64,000 nucleotides of DNA from Lepidonotus clava (Eukaryota > Annelida > Polychaeta > Phyllodocida > Polynoidae). How positions within the stretch are numbered: position 1 is the stretch's first letter; each line of letters starts with the position of its first letter. Below, in pieces: positions 43,001 to 48,732 of the stretch. A program made the translations under genes and the position numbers. The stretch lies in assembly GCA_936440205.1 (NCBI GenBank), contig OW387148.1, positions 24,855,961-24,919,960 on the forward strand, written 5' to 3'. The notes beneath the pieces are model-generated. The model saw nothing but the letters and a program-made list of their open reading frames with translations, ran no database searches and was not told the origin of the DNA.

Positions 43001-45882
43001 CAGTCGACGAGGAGGAGACTGCGTACGGAGCTACCGTAAAACCCCTAATTTAAGCCGCACCCTAATTTAAGCCGCACCCTAACTTTTGGGTTTACTTATG
43101 GACAATTTTTCTTAGAATATTTTCATAAATGCCATTGTATTGAAGGTTGTGTAAACCCCTAATTTAAGCCGCACCCTTAAAGCTGAGGTCTAAATGGCTC
43201 TCCTTTCTGAAACTAACCCTTATTTAAGCCGCAGCTTAAATTAGGGGTTTTACGGTAGTTATCATCTATAAACTAATTACAACATTTACGCACCCTATAA
43301 ATAACGGATAATTAACCTCTATAGTTCACCTTTGTATTTCCTGAGTTGTTTGAAAATTAATCCATTATTGATGGATATATATCAATTATTTGTTTATTTT
43401 CTATATTTGTAGGGCTTTTGTCGACAAAATCCAGCCAAATTAGCCTGCAGGTCCTAAAAATACTGTAAATCAGCTATCCGTGGTAGGGAGAATTGAAAAT
43501 CTAGGAAAGTAATATGGAAATCAGAGAAATATCAGACAAAATATGGGAACCCTGATTTAATCTTTGAACTCAAATTAAGCTTTAACTGACTTACCCCGGT
43601 ACATTGGAAATTGAAAGTCAAGTTCTATTGACCTGACTTTTCCTGTTTTCAGACCTCTGAGTGTCCAAGGATTTAGGGCAGCTACTAGCACAACAGCTTC
43701 TCAAACCTCTGATGACCTCATCTCGGACACAATCTCTGCTATGGAGGGTAAGTGGTCCTCTCCACTATCTAGGTTATATCTCGATAAGTCTGTCTCTGAT
43801 CGATCTCACCTTATGATTTTCTTTTTTTAATGATAATGATAAACGCATCTTATATGTGGAAAACGTCACCTAAAAAGTCAACGTGTTGGAGAATGATCTC
43901 AAATTGCTTGTTAGGTCTGTCTTTTAACAAGATGTCTTGGTCATTGTGCTGCAATTTATAAGAAAATGAGAAAAAAAGAAAGGAAATAGCGGTGCCCCTG
44001 GATTCTAACCAAAATTTGGTAATCAAATAAATATTCCTTTTTAAAAAGTATTATTTCAATTCTTGCATAAACTTTGACCAGCATAGCCACCCAACCTTAT
44101 TCCCTCCTTCTTGTGGTTGGTTGACTAGCAACGACAGCCATAGAAAACACGCCTAATATAGATTTCAAATGTTTTACCTATCCCAAAAAAGTATGCTTGG
44201 GATTTGACGAGACAGAAGTGATTGTAGCGTCGGATCTAGGATCTATTTAAAAAAATCTGTGCTTAATGAAAATCTTCTAAACTCTCCTTATAGTTTACCC
44301 AAAGTTGAAAGTGAAAAAAGGTTATAAATATTTTTCGTAAAAAGGAAATGGTGCACACCCTTCTTGTTAATACAAGTCGCTTTAAAACAAGGTGTCTTTT
44401 CCATATAGTCAATTTCAGAGTATATTAACGTCATATAAAACGTTTGTCTGTTTTTACAGCTGAGCTTCACAAATCCAAATGCAAACTTGCCGTTCTGACA
44501 GAGCACTTCAAGGGCATGGAGACTGGGTTTAGGAAGTAAGTTGAGTTATTTTTGTATGTCTTCTAATAATTATGATATTGTGTTTTTACATGTATTGTGG
44601 ATTCAGATGTGAATGCATATATAAACTGGGTAGGATAAATGTTAATCATAAAACGTTTATGAAAGCTACCCTCACTTTTTTTTTCAAATCATTGTGAGAA
44701 GTATTCCTATGTGTCCTAAGAGTAAGTTTATCATGCTTGTACTTAACTTCAGCGACCTTAGTGAGCATCTGCTGGCTAACAAGAAAGCTAAGGCAGACCT
44801 AGAGAAATCCCAGCAAGAGATGGCTAAGCTCCAAGCCAGGTAAATGCATCTTTGTGTTACGATCTTTACTTTTTACAGAAATAACCTCGGAAACGTTCCG
44901 ACTAAGATACTTATAGGCCAATTCAACTTTCTTTTGAAGCTATTCAAAGAAAAGGCCCAATTCAATATTCTGGTCTTTTTCCTCCCTTTTTATTCCCCTA
45001 ATCCTGATACCTGTGGGCTAGATTAATTTCCGTGGTGGTGTTTTTTCGTTAATATTTGAATTAAAACTGAATTAAAGATATATTAAGTAAGCGTGATTCT
45101 ATTTTTCTCCCTCTAGGCTAGCATCCCTTGATCGAGTGTCTCCCCTCGAAAGTGGTGACTCTCAAGTCGAGGAGTACAAACCCGAACTGATCCAGGGTTA
45201 CCGCCCGGTGGCCACACCAACGAAGGATGTGCATCGTCACTACTTTGCGGGCGATACTCCACCTCCTGCCTGGGCCCGGGAGAAACAAGTAAAGGAGCGT
45301 TCAGATTACAGGAGTAAACGAGAATGGCACCCACACAGCAGAGCAGGTGCATTCCCTCCTAACCAAAGCCAGAGCTGCAGCACCCTGCCACCACGTGCTG
45401 AGTATGACCCTTCACGCTACAGACCATCGCGTGATTTCGGTAGGATTCCCCCACCACCATTTCGCGAGTTAGGTAGGGTACCACCACCACCACTTCGCGA
45501 ATTAGGTAGGGTACCATCACCACCACCTCACGAATTAGGTAGGGTACCATCACCAGAAATATTTGTCGACTTGGGTAGGGTACCATTTCATGAGTTTGGT
45601 AGACAACCTGTGTTTGACAGACCAGCAAACCCAGTTTTTGGCGAGCGCCATGGGCCACCATGTGTCTTCATGTCACCGCCTCCAATTGACCACAACTCAC
45701 CTCATATGCCTCATCCAGTGCAGACAAATGTCAAGGCTTACAACACAACTCTAAACTCAGCTTCCAACAAAGGTGAGTTTCACAAACCAGGAGAGATCAT
45801 TGTCCGCCCCCTCACACCAGAAAATTTTGGGGACTATCCGAGGAAGGTCACATTTGGTGTGCGAGAAACCCTTTACTTCTAA
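13010..45882 (+). CDS. Unrecognised coiled-coil protein with (E/D)LGRVP repeats; candidate ciliary protein
   Basis: Seven exons join in phase: 13010-13114, 41425-41535, 41826-41860, 43653-43747, 44460-44535, 44753-44839 and 45117-45882. They give 424 residues if no exon was missed in the 28.3-kb first intron. The N-terminal third is acidic and Ser/Thr-rich. Exons 5 to 7 start a charged helical coiled coil (AELHKSKCKL..., ANKKAKADLEKSQQEMAKLQ). The last exon has six copies of an (E/D)(L/F)GR(V/I)P motif with PPPP between them, then a tail ending GVRETLYF. A poly(A) signal follows at 46110. The protein family is not recognised. The X-box-like site at its start suggests a ciliary or centrosomal role, which is inference. 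The in-frame ATG at 12917 would add 31 residues; 13010 is preferred for its initiator context. Confidence 0.72.
13398..13563 (+). repeat. Interspersed repeat, copy 1 (CAGTGTTTGTGAAAAGT family)
   Basis: The copy runs from CAGTGTTTGTGAAAAGT through several GTCGGACAT/GTCCGAC words to GGACATTATCAGGGATTTTCCTTTA. The same ends and inner GTCCGAC words occur in reverse orientation at about 41150-41264. It is a short non-coding interspersed element of unknown class. Confidence 0.6.
13631..13817 (+). repeat. 5' LTR of the 4.8-kb gypsy element
   Basis: The 187-bp LTR starts TGTAACGCGATTCC and ends TATTGAAACA. It contains GTTAATAAAA, which may serve as the poly(A) region. The internal sequence starts directly with TGGTGGCTAGCAGTGG, a primer-binding-site-like stretch whose tRNA was not identified. 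Confidence 0.92.
14421..15450 (+). other. Gag part of the 4.8-kb gypsy element (fossil)
   Basis: The part opens with a Gly/Ala-rich stretch, then a capsid-like helical region (WLDWKEAYERYLLLSG, FEQYLSDLRFLA) typical of gypsy Gag. A nucleocapsid region follows with CKFC and CYSCQQPNHF zinc-binding patterns and a basic, Ser/Lys-rich tail. It is the structural protein part of a retrotransposon fossil. Confidence 0.8.
15450..18063 (+). other. Pol part of the 4.8-kb gypsy element (fossil)
   Basis: Parts in order: an aspartic-protease-like region (HQIDPGATVCILP, about 15500), reverse transcriptase (about 15850-16650, with FSTCDLKQGYHHVEL and VADDVIVYG), RNase H (about 16750-17110, with IIQCDASQFGIGAAL and ADTLSRA), and integrase-related sequence ending in a basic, Pro/Lys-rich tail (about 17200-18063). 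It is a broken fossil. Confidence 0.85.
18250..18433 (+). repeat. 3' LTR of the 4.8-kb gypsy element
   Basis: The 184-bp LTR is near-identical to the one at 13631-13817. It is preceded by CCATTGGGGA as a short purine-containing tract and followed by the target duplication AGCCC. Confidence 0.92.
18543..18713. mobile_element. Short non-autonomous DNA element with CAGGGGCGGAC-type ends
   Basis: The ends CAGAGGCGGATCGAGG and (complement) CAGGGGCGGACCCAGG form imperfect terminal inverted repeats. The flanks repeat TGGAC at 18538-18542 and 18714-18718. The interior is mostly a long G-run followed by C-runs, so it can fold on itself. The ends resemble common hAT-type MITEs, but the 5-bp flank repeat is shorter than the usual 8 bp, so the superfamily is unsure. 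Confidence 0.6.
18719..19581. other. Intron 1 DNA between the transposon insertions
   Basis: No exon or gene is recognised. GCTGGCATCCGACCGGG and GGCTGGTATTAGGTCCCAGCCGG words near 18890-18950 and GTGACGTCACACGG at about 19526 look like repeat debris. Nothing else stood out. Confidence 0.5.
19828..20435 (-). repeat. 3' LTR of the giant gypsy element
   Basis: 608 bp. In element orientation it starts TGTACTAATGG and ends AATAGTTCA. No difference from the copy at 39777-40384 was seen. It contains TTTTATTCAATAAAC, which includes poly(A)-signal-like words. Confidence 0.93.
20436..21672. other. 3'-terminal tract of the giant element before the opposite-strand ORF
   Basis: No minus-strand gene is seen. 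The tract carries GACGGCGGTCA at its LTR edge, a word that recurs at about 25260 and 25312. Upstream of the opposite-strand ORF the sequence is A/T-rich, turning GC-richer after 21240, where a promoter for that ORF could lie. Confidence 0.5.
21673..22197 (+). CDS. Opposite-strand ORF of the giant gypsy element, possibly SGNH-hydrolase-like
   Basis: The open frame on the strand opposite to gag-pol-env starts best at 21673 (context CCACCATGG); an in-frame ATG at 21604 is possible. The protein begins MVRIAIFCSDREGG and later has VVMCNLLDVLTW and ETINRAFLNVK. The order of a short beta strand, a second hydrophobic strand ending in N/D-L, and a following helix recalls SGNH/GDSL hydrolase folds found in some retroelement ORFs. 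That is a weak, by-eye resemblance. GC content is higher than in the flanks. Antisense ORFs are known in a few large plant gypsy elements. It is part of a virus-like element and its function is unknown. Confidence 0.5.
   Translation: MVRIAIFCSDREGGIQEYPDLLLSGGEHTCAVFSCRDASTAELSGYAFAHHVMWPDDILVVMCNLLDVLTWDEELDLYIPLYTSSDAAAKFYAETINRAFLNVKSHPAPSTFVITTPSGFDVQRWAFTDSDGSLQKWVNRLIPKVSREVRRANDWFGVPTADTPYGQSSTATLQ
22198..26820. other. Long non-coding tract of the giant element (3' of env)
   Basis: No convincing ORF is seen on either strand over 4.6 kb. A tandem duplication of TTATTAATTTTAATTATTTCTAATTTTTT lies at about 25350-25406, and GACGGCGGTCA occurs at about 25260 and 25312. The tract lies between the env-like gene and the opposite-strand ORF and accounts for much of the element's unusual size. 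It might hold regulatory RNA, introns or captured DNA. Confidence 0.5.
26821..29580 (-). CDS. Env-like glycoprotein part of the giant gypsy element (fossil)
   Basis: A 919-residue open frame lies downstream of pol. It starts with a signal peptide (MKWLVLFVLAIIGGIRG), has a furin-like RVKR near residue 150, a helical heptad-rich region after it, many paired cysteines in the ectodomain, and a strong hydrophobic membrane segment near residue 645 (about 27.6 kb). A second hydrophobic segment follows near residue 715 (about 27.4 kb), and then a long tail. The plan of signal, cleavage site, coiled region and anchor resembles retroviral and baculovirus-F-like envelope proteins carried by errantivirus-type gypsy elements. 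The family is not assigned by search. It is part of a fossil element. Confidence 0.7.
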   Translation of the reverse strand: MKWLVLFVLAIIGGIRGVHNDSSPPEGLAPNAEVIALEQYGVVLKPGKLMSTADITHVRQGFLITIPRRRSFNKATFGQVCHRYLQGGDALDRACYHIRSLVSWMDQTSQALKGRYREVLNETLSSLIKNTQQDLQNQESELNPGGRVKRMKKLPTMLDDPGWPTFPLPTSWNQGLAADVKYNRELIRVLQESSSQMIEDLALMNEKHDEAVEKVNHVVIGLLDNLRSLNKAHNTTRRRLKLVQHKVDWMELYLNMIPVALEDKLGEMVYLQLMVEQTRVFRKGVQRLTRGQLTMDLVPRQYMVGAIQEVNRYLKGIHPRFHVAFTDPSFYYENSQPSFKFNETTQEFIVYVRVPVVADEHLFRVYEVLTFPVPVTVRGRLKKDALQIVNLPKSVAMSMSRQYYVPLASGSWSGCYGQTITLCKDLPYMKKITDNTCTAALLRRDDLAIQEKCELDYLLEADFGEMAVYLDDGDMLVVSADTRGQMICRNQPAVGVNIENYARVQVECDCAFQTQGAWIPYSLRNCDKHTRITTVVYPHNDLLEAASRVKGWDMNFTTSKNEPTMLESDPIPETIRKDLLEIEESLKAKIPVTSLAKRIQKHRKDLAKGIKKATDRYEVEKHAPWFSIGNFGGGFGLLTIFCIVVAVTIIGCVLWKCWRNHQGKAALAGLTMTLPRAMALEAADPEELLRSEKELTGCPDTTANPTAVAVLAILLAVLVIAIVVLVWRKWRNIRGKTVDGLYVQFANPHMIETIFLGELAMPSDHTYTEGYVLIRDLLVTQLCLKYTLTVTWGAQLMGAATRPGQHPSKVPLPDTLRVSKKLARLMMSNLKYNTRARLLRYSSGLATPVPMGVPRLIDAGWSDVGADWPQPVLGQGTMPNAPPRSTTPTSTATGTGSARKTIRPGTSEINPGTVYEVII
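29729..30798 (-). CDS. Accessory region of the giant element: two overlapping ORFs
   Basis: Between pol and env lie a 323-residue frame (30798-29827) and a 189-residue frame (30298-29729) that overlaps it in another register. The first opens Lys/Arg/Ala/Pro-rich (KKPRTPARRPTR, KRSAKSAPAKKK), like a nuclear or nucleic-acid-binding protein, then becomes Pro/Gln-rich. The second is Arg/Ser/Thr-rich and ends with GLRITVTKDESG. Errantiviruses and retroviruses commonly express such regions by splicing. Which frame is used is not known, and no family is recognised. Confidence 0.45.
30799..31460. other. Spacer between pol and accessory region of the giant element
   Basis: GC-rich, with short ORFs on both strands but none of convincing composition. 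It may carry splice sites for downstream env or accessory expression, as is common in env-bearing gypsy elements. Confidence 0.4.
31461..36395 (-). CDS. Pol part of the giant gypsy element (protease, RT, RNase H, integrase)
   Basis: Parts in coding order: aspartic protease (VDTGASDCF, about 36.3 kb), reverse transcriptase (about 35.4-34.6 kb, with TALDLLSGYHQCVIEED and YLDDVIVYD), RNase H (about 33.8-33.5 kb, with SDAACGAAVC and TDHKPL), integrase with an HHCC zinc region (about 33.1-33.0 kb, HVGISN...CETC) and a DDE core (about 32.9-32.5 kb, QCDFIGP, TDRGAAF, ARVERLHK), then a basic C-terminal tail of about 200 residues. Between the RT and RNase H parts, at about 33.9-34.5 kb, lies roughly 0.6 kb without pol similarity that may be a nested insertion. 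This is a standard Ty3/gypsy pol in an almost whole element. Confidence 0.88.
36434..39748 (-). CDS. Gag part of the giant gypsy element, unusually long
   Basis: A 1104-residue frame follows the 5' LTR. The first 350 residues are hydrophilic. An acidic Glu/Asp region follows, then about 300 residues of Asn/Pro/Gln/Gly-rich repeats including four copies of NPPQNLLN and several QQ-QGGQ-NQANP units (about 37.5-38.35 kb). The capsid-like domain is near residues 790-960 (IRLPWFSGKEDEQIEKYF, LNMALLGLKGRADDW, FLEGLKQGVARQVA), as in gypsy Gag. It ends with a basic region and a CxxxH/HxxxxC nucleocapsid-like pattern. Typical gypsy Gags are 300-500 residues, so the N-terminal half is extra. Confidence 0.82.
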   Translation of the reverse strand: MPFCSSLMSATGDFEASSNPKPQSLRPAGHDVSTSYTGNVENRHLVGNPLDGEAQRQEVAARPKQLCPEGAQNYQTRGKGKPFPWHLGSKDRPVLDEGLETLTHSGRVEGKNRLTEYQQYWNPGYVPPTDHETGTSSRSTCESDVNNPWCNQSVPYRLLPAAGGEGEQEVSNGDNLFSSGNLKQRQNTADNSSPSGGKRPENPVILPDGSSLTYPLPQRLEFISHPLVTPTHPNPGASIPYSTVAKGKTVGRDRGVGREAEGNSEKVGNLQPYRLTYGVETNLDQAGRGAEAQAFDPAEILKQWADSSPEKRIDLERLSDQDSEENVTLKAQDFNTLTHELYGEYEDEYEEENSETEQAAADVRGGGPDRKLAREDKSTSSSYEIITEDVLDTGKKAKLESEDEISVEEIPVKEQWDDHDIQNLHENNMAEGGVPLMDLVEEREDRDQRQQPDEGGAGGVDLGAWNPNRGMDPGGPQQNNGNGQILIQQPDQGVQAGLIPPLNQQAQGGQGNQANPPLNQQVQGGQNDQANPQGLIPPLNQQVQGGQDNQANPQGPNPPQNLLNNPPQNLLNNPPQNLLNNPPQNLINNLPPNQPNLGINPGGLQQPGAGGNGGVNPGIQQPNPGVNLGGLQQNDGGGQPGQQPGRAVPAGGGVDQNLLPHLLQAMALAANLNAGRGRADNQQGQQAPAGQNNQVNPPGPNNPPPNQNNNPFLNQLNNPPNPPNPPPPGPPGPPGPPGQNNPPNPPNQPNIWEILPQLSQALGQTPAPVRETTHSGHQRGPNIRLPWFSGKEDEQIEKYFRELKRLKAIYDWSDAHLLNMALLGLKGRADDWAGALAESEKDSFEKLEAQMTKIFGDRRAKWQKHAEFCGLKQGKDQSVIEFAGVLKQKQVKAEASESMMLAVFLEGLKQGVARQVAILDPKSFTEAVDCATRLESLDKGKGGTKISNAVSELAGSQESEETAALNSISERFGVVLARLEAAPWFQKPKPGQSGTPQSGGNFKQQGYERKDRYENQKSERNSDQKPKSNIAPNREADKGKNLPTQQKVERPRLPFDESKFCIIHQQHGHSTEACLWLKNRLREKPPRIYKDSKASGTEQKNQGN
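39757..39775 (-). other. Primer-binding-site-like sequence of the giant element
   Basis: One base after the 5' LTR (in element orientation) the sequence reads TGGTGGAGATACCCGAAAC, which begins with the TGG expected opposite a tRNA CCA end. The tRNA was not identified. Confidence 0.55.
39777..40384 (-). repeat. 5' LTR of the giant gypsy element
   Basis: 608 bp, same length as the copy at 19828-20435 and with no difference noticed by eye. Flanked on the outside by the ATAT target duplication. It contains a palindromic GGAGAAATATC/CTCCTAGGAG region and a TATA-like stretch (ATTATATATTATG) near its start in element orientation. Confidence 0.93.
41150..41264 (-). repeat. Interspersed repeat, copy 2 (CAGTGTTTGTGAAAAGT family)
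   Basis: On the minus strand it starts CAGTGTTTGTGAAAAGTCCG, carries GGACATGTC, TGTCCGAC and ACGTCGGACATAATCAGGGG, and ends TTTTCCTTAAAG. It is the inverted partner of the copy at 13398-13563. Together they bracket the retroelement-filled part of intron 1. Confidence 0.6.
43031..43258. mobile_element. MITE with CTACCGTAAAACCCC terminal inverted repeats
   Basis: CTACCGTAAAACCCCTAATTTAAGCCGC at the left pairs with its near-complement GCAGCTTAAATTAGGGGTTTTACGGTAG at the right, 228 bp overall. The inner sequence repeats TAATTTAAGCCGCACCCT three times. It lies in intron 3 of the coiled-coil gene. The superfamily is not assigned because no clear target duplication was seen. Confidence 0.75.
45430..45600 (+). 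repeat. Coding repeat (E/D)(L/F)GR(V/I)P in the coiled-coil gene
   Basis: Six in-frame copies of a 33-45-base unit coding (E/D)(L/F)GR(V/I)P, separated by short Pro-, Ser- or His-containing linkers. The GAATTAGGTAGGGTACCA words are strongly conserved at DNA level, which suggests recent unit duplication. Confidence 0.8.
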
Positions 45883-46109
45883 CTCAGTGCTCGGGTTATA
45901 AAGTAATATTTAAATCAAATACCAGCTTTTGTGATAACGCATGAAACATCGTCTGTGATAAAACATGATACTCCAACTGTGATAACAAAGCTTACAATTT
46001 TATATGTGAAACTCTTTTTACCCACTAAAAACTATTGATATGACGCATCTTTCAGAAATATTGTATACAGTGGATTTCCATGTCTGGATAGGTAAAAAGT
46101 ATTTCGTGC

Positions 46110-46115
46110 AATAAA
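46110..46115 (+). terminator. Poly(A) signal of the coiled-coil gene
   Basis: AATAAA lies 228 bp past the stop codon at 45882 and is followed by a T/G-rich stretch (TTTTTGTTCG), as expected at a cleavage and polyadenylation site. Confidence 0.6.
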
Positions 46116-48732
46116 GGACTATATTTTAAATAATTATTTTTGTTCGTTCTTTATCATTTCACATCAACGTTGAAGTTATTTGTCAACAGTTAATGTCACC
46201 AAATGTAATTAACAATTTGCTAAAACTCCTTATTTTGAAAACAGATGTGGAACTGGAAGTAACATTCGGTTGCTATAGATGTTTCCTTTTTCATGCGCTT
46301 TACAGTCTACAAATATATTGCGGATTTCTTTACATTATTTCGTGTAAATACCAACTTATATGCCATACATTTGTCAATGTTTCGAAAGTATAGGTCTTAA
46401 ATTTGGAGAGCTTTGATCTTAGAATCTTTGAATGCACCCTGAACAATGTCTGTAGTATTGGACACAATTTTCGCCGTTTCATATAGGTTCTTGGATACAT
46501 TAACTAAAACATATTGGTTGGCTGATACAGTGATAGATATTGAAAAAGTGACTGTAAATGTGCTCTGCCTGAAATCTCTGACTCATCCAATCTAAATACT
46601 GAACAGATTATACAACCAGTCCGACAACAGGGATGCAAGTTTTTAGATTTTACTCAGATTTAAGATCTTTGGACTTCAACACCTCTGATCATAATTTTTA
46701 AAAAATGAGTGTATGCATGAAGTTTTACATTATGCTAAGGATGCTTACAAACATTATGCGTCCAGTTTCAGATTTTTTCATAAACCCTGACTTACATCCC
46801 TGCGACAAAGAGCTTATGAACCGCTGGTTCAAAAATCCGTGAAAGCATTGAAAAACCTAACCTAAAAAAAAAAAAAAATCATCAAGACACTCCTTACCAT
46901 AGGCCTAATATATAGCATAAATATTTATAAAAGGGTACGATATCTTGTTTTGTTGTTTACTCGCAATGATTTGATGAAACAGTTTACGAAAAGAACAATT
47001 TATTCTTGACAAAATTGTTATACATTGCCAATGTAGGTTGAGATTTGTGATTTAGTTTTTGTGAATAATCCATTATGAAGGGAATGCATTATGAGTTAGT
47101 TTTCAACAGTAGTGACCGTAACAAAGCAGTGTCCACCTTACATTGAAATGACCATCCATTTTCTAACCTATCGGTTCTTTACTTAATCAGAGATGTCACT
47201 CATCAAACATGAAAAATACGGAAAGCAGTGAAACCACATTTCCGTATTTTAGGAAGGAAACTGCTACAGTAGTCTTTACTTTAATATCATAGGTCTAATA
47301 CAGGAATAAATGTATGTATTATATGTGTTTAAACATGATTTCTGATACATTAAATCACATATGATTATCATTTTCTTCTGCACATAAGGGACTTAATTTG
47401 TTGCTGAAGCAAAAAATACGGAAATCCGTATTTAGATGGAAAAGTGGCATCTCTGCTTAATTGGTAAATGGTGACACTGAAATCAGTGTCATAATTACAA
47501 ATATGACGATACTCTTTTGTTAAACAAAAACTTTCAAACCATTCTATTTCTTAAATCCGAGGATGAAACAAATAAAAATAATGATGTCTGACAACTATTT
47601 GCTCGTTGACTGTACAAAATGTTTGATTTCCCGCTGTATGCCTCTTTAAGTTTTGATGGATTAAATTTTATCACAGTATGAGGAAACTTATGAAAATATA
47701 CAAAATGAGGTGATATCCAAAACTAAATTATTCCCTTCTATAGCGCAGTCGGGAGTTTAGGTATGCGCATACGTGGTCCTTTGGCGCCACTAGCTGTCGG
47801 GGGTCAAGCACGACTTTTCACCCAATCAGGACCATCCCTTGGTCAACATGGCGGCCCCCAGGGACAAACTCCTGTCAGCGGTATAGTCAGGAAAATAATG
47901 ACAAGTGAAATAAATAATCGATAGCCCTTGAGGCGTACTAGCTCATTCCCAAGACGTAGGGCCCTGTTGATGCCTTCCATGAAAGAACTCTTTACAGATC
48001 CAGTCGCAGATATTACCATTACACTCAATGGTTCTTATGTACATAAGTATCACACTACGTTCCTCTGTAACAAACTGAGCCAGTGGTATCAATAGTATCT
48101 CTAAAGGCATTTTCTGCTAACGACAGAGACCATAGATGGACATCAAAATCAACTAAATTTCTACATTTCTATCCAAGCATTTTACTCTTAGGCATGCAAT
48201 ACATAAATTAGAAAAGAATGGAAGCCGTTTAGTCTTTTAGGGCATTTTGTTCTAAATTTGGAAAATAAACAAGTAGGACGGATATTGATCACCTGAAGCA
48301 CGGTCAAAGTATCTTTAAATTGGCTAATGCTTCAATGTGCCTTTAAGTTTACAATACAACTTTTGAACATCGAACATATGAGAAGCCATATCATGATCGT
48401 TCCGTGTTAGACACATCTATGAACAGTATGACAGCAAACGTTACAATAATACAGTTGGAGCTCCCTAGGAATGGTACATCAATGTGACTATAATTTTACA
48501 CTCCCTAGGAGTATTGATGCTTATGTTGACATTATATACCAAGGAATGATTAAGCTGTCAATTTCAATCATATGCCTGGATAGCAACAATAAAAGTTTTA
48601 ATCTTTTACAGCTGGGTAATAACGATTCATCTATTGATGTTACACACCTATAGAGTAAACATACAACTGTTGATATTACATGTCTGGGAAGTAATGATGT
48701 ACGACTAGGTAATAACGATGTAACTGTTGGCG
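46116..48732. other. Intergenic DNA between convergent coiled-coil and CFAP300 genes
   Basis: No gene is recognised. A GC-rich patch at about 47740-47880 has TATGCGCATA, GGCGCCACTAG and a YY1-like CAACATGGCGGCC whose ATG opens a very short frame up to a possible GT donor. It resembles an isolated promoter with a first exon, but no continuing gene was found. The rest is A/T-rich. Confidence 0.5.

Noticed and set aside
43031-43258. Repeated TAATTTAAGCCGCACCCT considered as a CRISPR-like array
   Set aside because: Only three units, irregular spacing, inverted ends and an animal genome; it is a MITE.
45359-45661. Minus-strand frame opposite the (E/D)LGRVP repeats
   Set aside because: Shadow of the repeat-coding last exon of the coiled-coil gene.
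47843-48028. Minus-strand 61-residue frame with a hydrophobic stretch
   Set aside because: No plausible splice partners or family resemblance; it overlaps a promoter-like patch on the other strand.
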